Source of the DNA: Vicia villosa
Lineage: Eukaryota > Streptophyta > Magnoliopsida > Fabales > Fabaceae
NCBI RefSeq assembly: GCF_029867415.1
Contig: NW_026705008.1
Span: 1,302,001 to 1,366,000, forward strand
DNA: 64,000 nt
Direction of reading: 5' to 3'
Shown here: positions 47,556 to 60,290 of the stretch, one piece after another
How positions within the stretch are numbered: the first letter of the stretch is position 1
Layout: each line of letters starts with the position of its first letter
Notes under the pieces: generated by a model
Told to the model about the DNA's origin: nothing
Seen by the model: only the letters and a program-made list of their open reading frames with translations
The model's database searches: none
Translations under genes and position numbers: made by a program

Positions 47556-48071
47556 TAGGGGCGGCAAAACGGGCCGCCCGCCACGCCCGGCGCCTGCCCT
47601 GCCTTAAGCCCGCCAAAAAACGAGCGGGGCGGGCATGTCCGCCAACTAAAATGGACACAAAAATCATGTCTGCCCCACGAAGATGGCGGGTTGGCGGGCG
47701 GCGGGCTTGCCCGCCTATTTTTATTTATATATTTTTTCATTCTTTTAATAGATTAATAGTTTTTTTTTTACCTTTTAATTAAATTTTTCACTTATTTTTT
47801 AAAACAATTTTTTATAAAAACAACTTTTTAACAAATTTTACTTTAAATAATAGTACAATATTTACAAATAAATATATAAAATAAACCATCAAGAATTGAA
47901 ATTACTAGAATTAACTAAAAAAGAGGGAATTTTGGAGGAGCAGCGGGTATGGCGGACGGCGGTTTTGGCGGGACGGACTTTGGCGAGCGGCGGACCTAAA
48001 ATCCAAACCCGCCATTTTTTAGCGGGTGCACGGGCCAGCCCGGCGGGCCACGACCCGTTTTGCCACCCCTA
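47556..48071. mobile_element. hAT-like non-autonomous element with 8-bp TSD
   Basis: The ends TAGGGGCGGCAAAACGGG and CCCGTTTTGCCACCCCTA form an 18-bp inverted repeat with one mismatch. They are bounded by ATCATAAT at 47548-47555 and 48072-48079. The outer parts are very GC-rich (GCGGGCGGCGGGC words) and the centre AT-rich. There is no transposase. It is 516 bp long, with end structure like the elements at 2461 and 29134. Confidence 0.9.
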
Positions 48072-48379
48072 ATCATAATCTATGATTATTTTTTATTTAA
48101 ATTATAATCTTCGAAAAATAAATAAATAATAAACAACAACGTATTGTTTCCATTTTAGCTAATTAAAAAGATAGAAAATTATTGGTAATTACATTTGTCT
48201 ACAGTGAAACGATCATTTTATTACATTGATGTAAACCAAGCACTTAAGCTTTTGATGTCATTGTCGAGGACGATTTTAATTATGCCTTTTCATTTTCATT
48301 TATTAGATAAATTATTATTTTCTTTTAATTATTATTTGTCAAAATTGAAGGTGCGTGAAACGCAAGAAAGTGGGGTTTG

Positions 48380-50300
48380 AATTAAGTTTTAAGGTTTAAA
48401 ATCAAATTCTTTCCAAATCAAAAGCTAAGAATACAGAAAAAATAAATAACAATATTATTTTTATCCTGGTTTACTATTAACGAAGTTACTCCAATCTACC
48501 CGCCAATGTGATTTTGCCTTATAAAATAAGGACTTAATCCATTAAAACCAAAATTAATTACCGAAACCACAACAAAGACTAATTGTCAATGTGCAAACCA
48601 AAAAGACAACACGTCAATGTCTTATTGAGAATTCTGACTAAACCCTAGTCTCTCAAGGAATTATCAACTCACTGGTGATTACAAAGGTTTGTATTTACAA
48701 GATTCTTCTTAAAAGCATATTACACAAATTTGAGTACAAACAAATAACACAAAAGTGTTAAGCAAGTATATGAACAAAAACTCACTTGCTGCAAGTCAAC
48801 AAACAAAAGTCCATATAAAGAATAAATCATAGATTTTGGCAATGTTTCAGCGTAAGTTTGTTCACGGTGATTATTTTGCTTTAATCTTCCAAGTCTTTCT
48901 TTTATAGTCAAGAAGAAATCTGATGGAAGGTAGAATTGGAATACTCAATTACAGGTGTTTTGTTCCCAACGGTCAGTGAGGGAGTGGTCGGCAACATTGT
49001 ACCATAGTACAGTCCTTGCGCCACCTTATCCGTGTAGCGAAACATATGTACCTTGTACTATTTCCTCACGTAAAGTTTTTTGATCTTATCTTCTAATCTT
49101 CAACGAATTATGATAGTAGATGATGAAGCATGCTTAGAAGGACTAAAACTTGAGTCACATAAACCTAAGTCTTCAGAGTCTTTAAAACTTGTTTTTATAG
49201 AACCTTGTCTCTAGAGTCTTCAGCATTTGGTCTTTGAATCTTCATAATCTAAGTCTTCAGAGTCTTCAAAACTTGTTCATCTAGAACCTCGTCTTTAGAA
49301 TCTTCAGAACTTAAAAAATAGAATCTTAGAGCTAGAGGAGTCCCTAGAAGCCCTTCCACGAGAGTCACAATAACAAACTATATCATTAACGTTCAACAGA
49401 ACCGTTGTTATAAAAGCATTCTAGAACTTTATTGAATATATGTAAACACAACTGGTTTCTTCTAGAGTCAGAGTATGTTGAGTTTAGAACCTGATGACAT
49501 CACACGTCTTTTCTTCAGAGTCATAACTTTCAGAGTCATAACTTGTTAGAAAAAGCTACACACTAGACAGAAGTCGTTAGAATACTAAATTATTCTCTAA
49601 GATATCATGTAATATTATCATCAAAACATAAGGTTAAAAGCATAACCAAATCTTGTTCTTAGAATCTCCCCTTTTTTATGATGAAAAAACCATGTACTTT
49701 GATGAACAATTTATACTAGGTCTAAATCACATGAATCATATTCAGAGTTAGGTAAACAATCCCCCCCCCTTGTAACTATACTCTAAAAATTCATCTAAGC
49801 TTGTTTAGAGCCACCCACTGAGCTCAAGACTTACAGAGAATTTTTGAAGTATAAAAAGGTAGCAGGAAAGGAATACTTCCATATTTGCAATCCCATCAGA
49901 GTCTGACTAGAAATGTCTGGTTCTTCATCTTAGATCCTGACTTGCTATCAGAATGCAATGAATTGTCAGAACTTAGTTGTCAATTAGCGCAAAGCTTTAG
50001 AACTTGGTCCATCTTGACTTTTTACCATGTTCTGGACATCTGAACTTGCTGGCTTCTTAGATATTTGATTAGTCTTTTGACTATCCTTCAGATCTTGGTC
50101 AGTCTTCTGACGATCCTTCAGAGTTTTTCCAGTCTATAATTTTTCAGTAACTTTTGCAAAGTTCCTGAGTCAAACAATGTTAGACATGAAAATCTCATAT
50201 TATGTATTGGAGTGATCTTATGAGAATAGATATAACAAAATCATCTTTCACTTCTCCCCTTTATCAGAAATCAAAAAGACTTTAACAAAATAACCAAAAA
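48380..50300 (-). mobile_element. SIRE/Maximus-like LTR region, antisense
   Basis: On the minus strand the purine tract AAAAAAGGGGAGATTC (about 49662-49677) is followed by TAAGAACAAGATTTGGTTAT, resembling the junction between polypurine tract and 3' LTR in SIRE/Maximus copia elements. The presumed LTR (about 48600-49660) is full of CTTCAGAGTCTTCA-type words. Sequence at 49690-50300 would be the element's 3' untranslated part. No pol coding is seen. The left border and any second LTR were not found. Confidence 0.55.
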
Positions 50301-50385
50301 GAAAAAACTTCATCGATTAATTGATAAAATACATAATTTTGAACTAGAAACAAAAGAAACTAAGGTCCAAAAGAGGAAAAGAAAT

Positions 50386-50388
<3 letters not shown>

Positions 50389-50426
<38 letters not shown>
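50389..50426. repeat. (AT)n microsatellite, 38 bp
   Basis: Uninterrupted AT repeat between two retroelement-derived blocks. Confidence 0.95.
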
Positions 50427-50429
<3 letters not shown>

Positions 50430-50439
50430 ACAACGGTTG

Positions 50440-50710
50440 TACAAAAAAGCCATAGTGATACCCCTTTTATTTTTTTAAAAACTAAATAAAAAAGAAAAGA
50501 CGCGCCTTAACGTTAAAGGAATAAAATATTATAGGAAGCTGAGATTTGAACTCATGAAAGTTTGATTTTATCACCAAAGTGAGCCTAACAACTGTTATTA
50601 TATAATAAGAATTTGTAATTTAAAAATAAAAAAAATGTTAGCGCAAGAGAGTTGACATGTCATTACGGTGTTTAGAAGAACCGTGATGACTTGGACGTTG
50701 TTGTTTGCAC
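50440..50710. repeat. ACAACGGTTGT / ACCGTGATG repeat block
   Basis: Contains CACAACGGTTGTACAAAAAA near 50428 and CATTACGGTGTTTAGAAG near 50658 with its inverted partner ACCGTGATG. Such words are typical of subterminal repeats in some CACTA-type elements, but no termini were identified. Confidence 0.35.
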
Positions 50711-50719
50711 ATTTTGTAG

Positions 50720-53103
50720 TTGTGACATGAACAATAAAGTGTTTAGAAGCTTGCACACATGATGTTTAAACTTAAAAACACAAGTTCATAGACCTGCAAA
50801 ATGGATTGGACAAAGGTTTGATGATGAAGTGCTTCACGCGCTTTAGAGGGAAATTTAAATTCTCCAGGAAATCATAGCGCGCCGCCTCATGTATCTGTTG
50901 CCATTTTTATTTTCTTTTTCTATTTTAATTCTTTTTATTTCAAAAATTTATTAAAAATAGCCCCCGAAGGCTTTTTAACTCCAATTGTTTTCTATAATTT
51001 TCTAAAAATATTTTCTACCTTATATGTTTTTTTTTTAGAAATTAAAAATGATTTTAAATATTTTTTGTTATTTTTATCTTATTTTCTTTTTAATTCATTT
51101 TCAAAAATTATTTCTCCATCATTTTTAAACATTTTGAGATCCAACTTTTAGGATCTTGTTTCTCATATTTTTCTTAATTTTCCATATTTCATTTATTTGA
51201 TTATTTTGATTTTTTTGGATTTTTTATTTAATTTTCATTTTAATTTATTTAAAAATCATTTAAAAAACATTTTAATTTGATTTTAATTGTTTTTGTTGAC
51301 TTTGGCTATGAATTTTAAGTTAGCATGATCAATTAGGGTGATTGAAATTTCATCTTGTTTGATTAACCTTAGATTGAGACTTGGTAAACTTTCTTCATTT
51401 CAAATTTACTTATAAATGATCATTTTTAGTACTTTGAATTGATGATAAGTTTGTCCTAAGTATCATGAAGAGTGTTGTTCAAAGTAATGATCAAATTCCT
51501 TTGTCTTTGTGCTTGATCAATTCTCAACTCACTTCTCTTCTTCATTTCTTTCTTTTGATTTTTCTTTTGACTTGTGTTACTTGTTTAGGAGAATGATTTC
51601 TGCCACTTGTCTAACAAATATGCTACATAAATTGCTATTGACCGGTCTCATATAGGTGCTACTTCTATATAAGTACATTTACGATTGCTTAACATAGCAT
51701 TAAATTGTCCTAAATCGCTTAATTGACCATTAATACTAACATTAACCATTAATTATGCCAACATTTTATTTATGCATTTTACTTTTATGCCTTTATGTTA
51801 ATGTCATTTACTTTATGCCATTTACATTCATGTTATTTACATTTCTTGCTCTTTACTTTTGGTTCCTTTTTCTCTTTGCCCCTTGGGCTTTTATTTCTTC
51901 TTTTACTCAAAAGATAAAAAACATTTAAATATGAGAAAACCCTAAAAAAACTCTTAATGATGTTGTATGGACTTGATGTTACTATCCCATGCTTATAGAA
52001 TTTGAACTTTGGACTTAGACCTGGGATGTTTTCCCTTTGCTTGGAGATTCATCTAAAACTTTAATTCGTTTGGACCTTGGAGTTTCATCTGAGAACTCGG
52101 CCCCTATCTTGATAAATAGTTGAACTTTTAAACTTGAGATTTCATCTGGTGATTTGTGATCTAAATGTTCACCTGATACACTTGTGGTCTTGAATTTCAT
52201 CTGATGTTTAGTTCATCCGAGGTTTTGAATTCACCTGATCATTTTGCCCAGGGGAAATAAATGCTTATTCTGACCAATGTCAAATACTTGTTCCATCTCG
52301 TGGTTAGTTCACATGCAGACACAGAGGCTTTCTCTTGGGCTACCTTACAACGAGACCTTTTATTTCATGTCATTTACTTTATGCTTTAGGATATTCTCTC
52401 CATCTCCTCTCACTTCTTCAATTTTTAAAGCTTCTTTATTTTTCAAAACCTTATTGTTTTCAAACTTAAAATCTTTCATAATAATCCTTGACTTTGTCAA
52501 GTGATCGTCAATTTTTTTTCTTAAAAAATGCTAAGATACTTAAGCATATTCAAATACCTCCAAAGACCTTCAAATGCCTTGAATTTGAGACATGTATGTT
52601 GATTAAATCTAAGTAAAACTCTCCATATCAAGATGATGCAAATACAGACTCCCTCAAACGTTTGGAAGACAGTTGGTGTTTTCCACTCAAATGCAACAAA
52701 ATGTCTTTTCCATTAAAATCAAACTAGACAAACCTTGTGTTTTTTTAGCAGAACTACAAACGCTCTGACTTCCCTATTGCACAAAAGGGATATGTAGGCA
52801 CAAGATGCGACGTCTTTGCAAGCACACAAATAATAAAACATTTTTTTCTTATCTCATCAATTTTTTGCAAACTTTACCATTTAGCCTAAAAACACAAATT
52901 TTCAAAAGGTTAATGTGCAGTACCACAGATGTGAGGAGTGCTAATAATACCTTCCCCCGCATAACCAACCCCCCATATATCTTTTATTTCATTGGATTTT
53001 ATTGATATTTTCCATTTCTCTTGAAAACAATAACGTTCGATGGCGACTCTTGCTTTATGAGTTAGGTTAATTAATAACTCAATCTCATTTTTCTGTAGCG
53101 ACA
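50720..53103 (+). mobile_element. Ogre/Tat-like LTR, plus orientation
   Basis: The 3' part holds GTGCTAATAATACCTTCCCC, then CGCATAACCAACCCCC, ACGTTCGATGGCGACTCTTG and the end TGTAGCGACA (53103). These match, in order, words at the corresponding end of the solo LTR at 41391-45945, read on its minus strand. Long T-rich, ATGCC(A/T)TTTAC-rich sequence upstream (51700-51860) is also typical of Ogre LTRs. The LTR start and duplications were not found, and no internal coding follows. It is probably a diverged LTR fragment. Confidence 0.65.
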
Positions 53104-53259
53104 GTGACAAAGTGATTCATATCTTTAAAGGTTGTTTAATGAAATTTTATTCCTTCTTTTTTATGGTCATGTAAAAATAGTAAAAGATGCTCAATAGTAA
53201 AATACACACACAAACACAAACACAAATGTTTTTAAAAATATATCATAAAAAAATTATTT

Positions 53260-54960
53260 GAAAGTTATTTTTGTGGTAAACACAATTTTGTCTATTAATA
53301 ATTGATTACGCATGTTGTATAATCCATTATGACTATAAACACCATCCATGATCAATTATGGCATTAGTATAATCAATTATGATTTTTGATTTAATTGATA
53401 ATCAACTATAGATCTTGTATAATCGATTATGCATCCTATCAAGTCAAATATTTCCTAAAATATTTTAAATAATCGATTATTCCAATAATTCGTTGTGAAT
53501 AATGTCACCCCATCCATAACATCATGATCATCTTTCATTAGTCAATCATGTCACCTCACCTATAAAAACGTACATAAAAAATGTTGTAAATCACATTTTT
53601 AACAACAATCATTTGTCTCACTCTTTCTCCCTTAAATATTATATTTTAAATGTTTTTCTTTCAATAAATATATTTTATTTATGAAAGTCTTTTAACTATA
53701 TATTTACTCTTGTAACTTTTTGAACTCTTATTTATTTTTCTACACTTGTGGTGTAATTTCTTGTAATCATTTATCATATTTTAGGTATGAGCTATAAATC
53801 AAGAGAGGAGATATCTCTCGGATGAAGACACTTGTTTGAAGAGTGCTCGTAAGTTGTAAATGATGGAAATTGACCATGTGTTAAAAAACTTGTTTATAGT
53901 TAAATACCAAGGTTTTCTCATTGGACAATGGATGCAAGCCCCGTTGGTTTTATACTAAGCTAGGATAAACTCTAGTGAGATATTTTTTTATCACTTATCT
54001 CTTTTACTTTTCAATATCTTATTTCTTGTCTCTTATTTTATTTTAGACAACTTCGAACTTTTCTAATAAAATTCATTCTCTTAAAATGCTTTAAACAAAA
54101 AATTATATTTATAATTCATTCTTCTTCCACCATTTCATGTGTTTGGAGTCCCATATTGAATAAGTTGTATTAGAGTCTAACTCTTATGTAAAGACTAATC
54201 ATCTCAAGAGGAATGAAGACTTCAAACAATTCACAAAAAATCCATCATCTTTCAATGGAGAAAATAAAAATCTTTATTAAAGGGCTTGATTGTGATATTT
54301 GGGATGCTATTTTGAATGATTAATTTGTCCTTAGTTATCTTATCAACGACTCAGTATATACTGAAGAAACCTAGAAATCTTTGGAGAAAGATGAAAGGTA
54401 AAAAGTGTAACACAATACGAAAATTGAAAATGAAATATCGTTGTACGTATTAATAAGTTATATTGTATATCACATTGTAACATTGCAAAAGAAATGTGGG
54501 ACACATTTCAAATTACCAATGAGAAAACTAGTTAGATAAATAAGGCTGAGATGAAAACATTAACCCATCAGTATTTATTTATGATGAAACCTACATAAAA
54601 TATCCAAGATATGCAAAAACATTTATCCATATTATAAATCATCCGATAACCGTTGAGAGATTTTTTCAAAATAAAAAACTAATTTACAAAGTTCTCTGAC
54701 GCTTAAATCACATATGAAAACCAAAGTCACTAAAATATATGAATCTAAAGACTTACCCTCAAGGGAATTTACTACTATGTTAAATAAATGGTATGAAATG
54801 ACTTTGAATTCAATCGTCTCATAGAAAATGAATAAGGAAAAAAGAAAAAGAAATGACTGTGCAAACATAAAAAATATTGAATTTGAAGATGAAAACTGTT
54901 TGGATGTGAGTGATATGAAAACACGAGTTGAATTGTTTAAAAATTCAAAAGATTAATGAG
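53260..54960 (+). pseudogene. Copia element remnant (LTR-like leader and gag)
   Basis: The leader (53280-53480) repeats ATAATCGATTATG-type words, as in some legume copia LTRs. TTGTATTAGAGTCTAAC near 54166 is a decayed primer-binding site. From about 54200 a broken gag frame follows, with recognisable segments of the copia gag (UBN2) family such as LTHQYLFMMKPT and KVTKIYESKDLPS. Many stops are present, and protease and pol are missing. Confidence 0.65.
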
Positions 54961-54999
54961 GAACACGAAAAATAAATAAACAAAATAAAAATGAAGATG

Positions 55000-57241
55000 A
55001 GTCCTCCTTCGAAATTTGAAGGTTATTGATTTGTGATTTCTATACTATTTATAAAAGAATCTAGGTGTTTTGGGGTTAGAAAAACATAAAATTCAAAAAA
55101 CACGATTAATGAGTAATATTTTCGTTGCAAAACAAACACAAGTTAAATGTTACACATCAAACTTTGCATGAAAAAAAAATAAAAATCAATATAATTCTCT
55201 TTGAATCATGGACCAATATAAGCACAAAGTAAATCTAAGGAACTAAAAATGTGGTTTGTGCTAATTTGATAAAACTAGGTATATAACTCGTGCGTGTCAC
55301 GGACTTAATTAAAATATTTTTTAAAATGTATTATCAAATTTTAAATATTTATTTGGATAAATATTAGCTTATGTAATTGAGTTATTAAATATATTTTAAA
55401 GTCTGGTAATGTGATTATGTTTAATATTAAAAAATAAAAGTGTTATACTATTTATAAATATAAGAATTCAAATTTATTCAAACTATGTAAAATTTACAAA
55501 CATTTATACTAAATATAGTTTTGAAATTTGGTGTTTAGATTATTGATACAAATTAAATATTATACATTTAAAGATACGGAATTTAGATATTTTTGTTAAA
55601 TTACTAAAAGAGATTTTTATGCAATTTTTTAAAATAAATAAAAATTAAAATGTTTTTAGGTAGATTTTACAATATTCAATAAATTTTAAGAAACACAATT
55701 TATTTTATTATAATAGTATTATTATACGATATCTTATTATCAGTATCACATTTGATTGGATGTTTTTATATTATTTATAATTAATTGTCATATATAATTT
55801 ATAATAACAACTCATTTATATTATAAATACTAGACGTACACACGCACGATGTGCGGATAAATTTTATTAAATTATTAATAATAAATAGTGTAGTTTAAAT
55901 TAATAATTTAAAATATAATGATATAAATTAGCAATAACTTAATAGTCTGTATGTCATAAAAAATAATAATTTATATTAACAAAAATGAAAAATAAATCAT
56001 AGAGTAAAAATAGTGAAAATTAATAGAGTAAAAATAGTAAAAAATTAACAGAGTAAAAAATATTAAAAATTTTGTCATTGTTTTTATTGGTATAGAAAAA
56101 AAAATCCATATGCTAATTAAAAACCAATAATTTTAAAAACAAATGTTGATGTTATAGGTCGTATATCATAATAAATTATGAGTTTGTAAAAATAATAGCT
56201 ATTAATTTTTATTTTTACTTTGAATTTTAGTAATTTTAAATTATTTTAATTAATATTTGATTAGTGATTCCACAAAAATCTATATTATTTTAAGTTGATT
56301 CATAAATAAAACAAATACAAAAAATAGCAGTAACTAATTGAATTAAAAGAGCCACTGTATTGATGAAATTTTGATCAGAAATTAAATGATTTTCCACCTT
56401 TCACAATTTATAGAGCCGTGTATTTTTCTAGTTTTTCATGTTTTTTTATTTGAATTATGAATATATTATTATTAACTATTATTAGTATTATTATACATAG
56501 AATTTCTAACATGTCTTTAAATATTAATAGTAGAAATAGAATTGTTTTAGAAAATTTTGGTGGAAGTCTTTGTAGAATATATAGATTTAATATCATTTGG
56601 TATAAGGGAAAAATAAAAAACAAATTATAAAAAAAAAAAAACTTTTTTGTTTGATTGAATTTTTTTAGTGGGAAGTTATTAGTTAAATGGATAAGTGGGG
56701 GATTAAAGGTTTAAATGGATATATTTTTAATGAAAATTTATTAGTTAAATGGATAAGTGGAGAATTAAAGGCATTTTTTTTTTTAGAAAAAAGAGAGAAA
56801 ATTCATAAATTTAGAGAATGAGATACTTGTATTTATGATCTCATATTTCTCTCCTATGGCCAATTTCTTCAACAATATTGTTATCTCAATAATACTTTTT
56901 GTAATGCTTCATCACTACCTGAAACATGTAAATAAGAAAAAATAAAAAGAGAAATAACAGTAGAATAGAAAAGAGTGCGTACCTATTGTAATTTAGTTCA
57001 TTTGATTTAATATATATAATAAAAGAAAATCTGGCCTAAACATAAAATTGACCACATAAATACCAATGATATTTTTGTCACAAATTTTTAAGTGTTAAAA
57101 ACATGTTTCACATGTTGAAGAAGAGTCAGTTAAAAGATGATGGCCTTGATACACAGAAAAACAACAACAATGCAACATACAAACATTAGCAAATACGTAA
57201 AAGTAAATTGAAAAAAAAATAATCAAATTACCTCATTTTTT
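55000..57241. other. Long AT-rich region with dispersed MITE ends
   Basis: Very AT-rich with no coding signal. AACTCGTGCGTGTCACGGAC near 55277 and ACTAGACGTACACACGCACG near 55829 resemble ends of a dispersed ACTAG-(CCCGTGC) repeat family. A direct repeat (AAATGGATAAGTGG-(G/A)GATTAAAGG) occurs at about 56685 and 56750. Confidence 0.5.
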
Positions 57242-57450
57242 TGTAAAATAACAGGAGAAGATGGAAATAATTTGGTTGTGTTTTATTCAGAAACACTAGA
57301 GCATTATATACACATATACATTTCTCTAATTAGATGATTCTATTATACTGATATGACAGTTGCCATGTTACCATATTTACAACAAGAATCATGGATGCAC
57401 TTAACTCTCGTAATAGCAAGAATCATAGAATATAATTTCCTTTTCTAACA
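57242..57450 (-). repeat. 3' LTR of the RE1-like copia element
   Basis: On the minus strand it begins TGTTAGAAAAGGAAATTA and ends CTGTTATTTTACA. A TATA-like GTATATAATGCTC lies about two-fifths from its end, and an AATAAA-type signal (GAATAAAACAC) follows. The left flank is T-rich, hiding any duplication. Confidence 0.9.
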
Positions 57451-57461
57451 CTCTCCCTCAA
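57451..57461 (-). other. Polypurine tract
   Basis: TTGAGGGAGAG on the minus strand directly precedes the TG of the 3' LTR, as required for plus-strand DNA priming in LTR retrotransposons. Confidence 0.85.
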
Positions 57462-58866
57462 GTTGGAGAGTGGATATCAAGAACTCCCAACTTGTGCTTC
57501 AATGTAAGAAAGGATTCCTTTCCTAATGGTTTAGTGAATACATCGGCTACTTGTTCTGCCGAAGGAACATACTCAGTGGCTACTGAACCATCTTGAATTT
57601 TGTCACGGATAAAATGACAATCTATCTCTATATGTCGAGTTCTTTCATGAAATACCGGATTAGACGCTATGTGAATAGCTGCTTTGTTGTCACAATACAA
57701 CAGTGCGGCTTTTGGATGCAATGTCTCCAAATCCTTCAACAACGAACGTAGCCAAGACAACTCAAACATGCGCCTGTCATAGCTCTATATTCTGCTTCAG
57801 CTGATGATAGAGAAACTGTCTTTTGTCTTTTTGTTCGCCAAGAAATTAGTAAGGATCCCAAAAAAACACAATACCCCGTAGTTGATTTTCTGGATATCGG
57901 GCAACCTCCCCAATCTGAATCACAGAAGGCACGTAAAGATAAGTCATTTTGGGAAGAGAAAAATAAACCTTGACCTGGATTACTCTTTAGGCACCGCAAT
58001 ATTCGCATGGCAACTTCCATATGAGGTTTGCGAGGGGCATGCATGAATCTACTCAATATGTGCACTGAGTAGGTGATATTCGGACGAGTAACAGTCAAAT
58101 AAATTAGGCGTCCTACAAGTCGCCTATATGAGGATGGATCTTTCAACAATTCTCCTTCATCCGACAATTTTACATTTTGCTCCATGAGAAAATTCACAGG
58201 CTTAGCTCCCAAACATCCTCCATCTTTTAGAATTTCCAAAGCATATTTCCTTTGCGAAATAAATATACCTTTCTTTGACCGAGAAATCTCCATGCCCAAA
58301 AAATATTTCAAGTCACCTAAATCTTTAATCCGGAATTGATTATGCAGAAACTGTTTAAGAACAATTATGGCATTGAGATCGTTACCAGTTATGAGGATGT
58401 CATCAACATAGATCAATAAGGCAGTAAATGATTTGCCTTTCTTACACGTAAACAACGAGTAATCTGCTTTTGATTGAACAAATCCTGCACCTTGAATAGA
58501 TGTAGAGAACTTGGCAAAACATTGGCGAGAGGCTTGTTTCAATCCATATAAAGATTTGTTGAGGCGACACACAAGGTTCTCTCCCTGTCGCTGAAAACCA
58601 GAAGGAGGAGACATATAAATTTCTTCAGAAAGATCTCCGTGAAGAAACGCATTGTGGACATCAAGTTGATGAAGTGACCAATTTTGAGCGGCTGCCAAAG
58701 CTAATAAACAACGTATTGTAACCATTTTAGCAGTAGGTGAAAAAGTGTCATGGTAATCAATCCCTTCAATTTGTGTGTATCCCTTTGCTACTAATCGCAC
58801 TTTATAGCGTTCAAGAGAACCATCTGATTTTCGCTTGATTTTATAGACCCAGCGACAACCAATAGC
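57458..58866 (-). pseudogene. Copia reverse transcriptase and RNase H, broken
   Basis: Reads on the minus strand from about 58866. The reverse transcriptase has [50 protein letters not shown] and the catalytic [11 protein letters not shown] near 58405. RNase H has [20 protein letters not shown] and [13 protein letters not shown] frameshift near 57770 moves the end into another frame (57458-57769), which carries [14 protein letters not shown] and the C-terminal [12 protein letters not shown] stop at 58867-58869 separates it from integrase. Most of the catalytic core is still readable. Confidence 0.9.
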
Positions 58867-60290
58867 TTACTTTCCAGGAGGGAGAGGTGTGAGAAACCAA
58901 GTATTATTAGCCTCTAAAGCAGCCAACTCAGATTGCATTGCTATTTGCCAATGAGATTGGGAAGCAGCTTGCTCATAACATGTAGGTTCAACATCATGAG
59001 TAATAGTAGCAATAAAGGATCTATGTTGTGGTGAATAACAATCATATGAGATAAAATTAGAGATCGGATATCGTGTACCTTTACTTGGAAAAGATGGCGA
59101 GAATGGAAATGATTCGGGAAAACTTACTTGATTACAAACATAGTCACTCAAGGCTACAGGAGGAACATGGGTTCTTTGAGAACGACGCGGAGGGGCTGTT
59201 GGAGAAGCAGGAGTGGGAGTTGCTGGAAAAACAGGAGTGGGGGCTGCTGGAGAAGCATGAGTGGGGGCTGTTGGAAAAGCAGGAGTGGGGGTTAGATTCT
59301 TCATGTGTTTGGTGGATGAATGAGGAATCTAAGACAGCAATAGGTATAACAGAATCTGTTTTAGGTGGTGAAGATGAAATGGATTCGTAGGGAAAAATAT
59401 CCTCATGGAAAATAACATCACGACTAGTGAAAATTTTATTAGTTTCAATGTCATATAACTTGTAAGCTTTCTGACCAATTGGATAGCCAATAAAAACACA
59501 TTTGGTGGCACGAGGAGCAAACTTATGGGGCACATGAACATTTGTGGCATAAGCTAGACATCCGAAAACTCTAAGGTGGGAATAAGAGGGAATTTTTTTA
59601 TAAAGTTTTTCAAAAGGAGTTTGGTGAGAAAGGATAGGTTTGGGCAACCTATTAATTATATGAACAGCAACGGAGACACATTCTGCCCAAAAGTGTAAAG
59701 GGAGGTGAGATTGAAAACGAAGAGCTCGAGCTGACTCAAGGATATGTCTATGTTTGCGCTCAACCACCCCATTTTGTTGAGGTGTATAAATGCAAGAATG
59801 TTGGTAATTAGTGCCGTGTTGTTTAAAGAATTCTCGCATAGAGAAAAACTCTCCCCCATTGTCAACCCGAATATTTTCTATTGTAGTATCAAATTGAGTT
59901 TTCACAAAAGAGAAAAAATCGGTTAAATTTTTTTGTGTCTCACTTTTATGATGCATTAGAAAAACCCAAGTAAAACGAGAAAAGTCATCCACAATAGTCA
60001 GAAAATATTTTGCACCAGATAGGGAAGGAACTCTAAAGGGCCCCCAAATATCACAATGTATTAATTCAAAAGGTTTAACAGATGAAATATAACTTGTAGA
60101 GAAAGGGAGTCTAGTTTGTCTTGCAAGAGCATAAACAATACAATTGTTATTTTCTTTGAAAGGGAAATGAAGGAAGTTTTTGGCTATAAAGTCTAATCTA
60201 GAAGAGGATAAGTGTCCTAGACGCCTATGCGGACAAACCTGAAGAAAAATTGACATTATTTGCCTTGGGAGCAGCTGGTTGAGATGTTCC
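58867..60290 (-). pseudogene. Copia integrase and linker, broken
   Basis: On the minus strand the integrase opens with the zinc motif HRRLGHLSSSRLDF but lacks a normal CC pair (NNNCIVYALARQ). The core follows, with HCDIWGPF and VDNGGEFF carrying the catalytic Asp residues and QNGVVERKH the Glu. The downstream GYPIGQKAYKLYD segment is normal. A linker with repeated (A/S)PTAPTP-type units (59304-59180) shifts frame from the integrase, then runs to a stop at LPPGK. Confidence 0.88.
59180..59310 (-). repeat. Coding repeat, 24-30-bp units, in copia linker
   Basis: GAGTGGGGGCTGCTGGAAAA-type units repeat about four times on plus (59200-59290). On the minus strand they encode Pro/Thr/Ala-rich repeats, or Ser/Cys/Phe-rich repeats in the shifted integrase frame. 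Such slippage-prone sequence could account for the frame change here. Confidence 0.75.

Noticed and set aside
47479..47740. Minus-strand Arg/Ala/Pro-rich frames
   Set aside because: Translation of the GC-rich arm of the hAT-like element.
59073..59390. Plus-strand frame with repeated LLEKQEWG units
   Set aside because: Antisense of the copia linker repeats.
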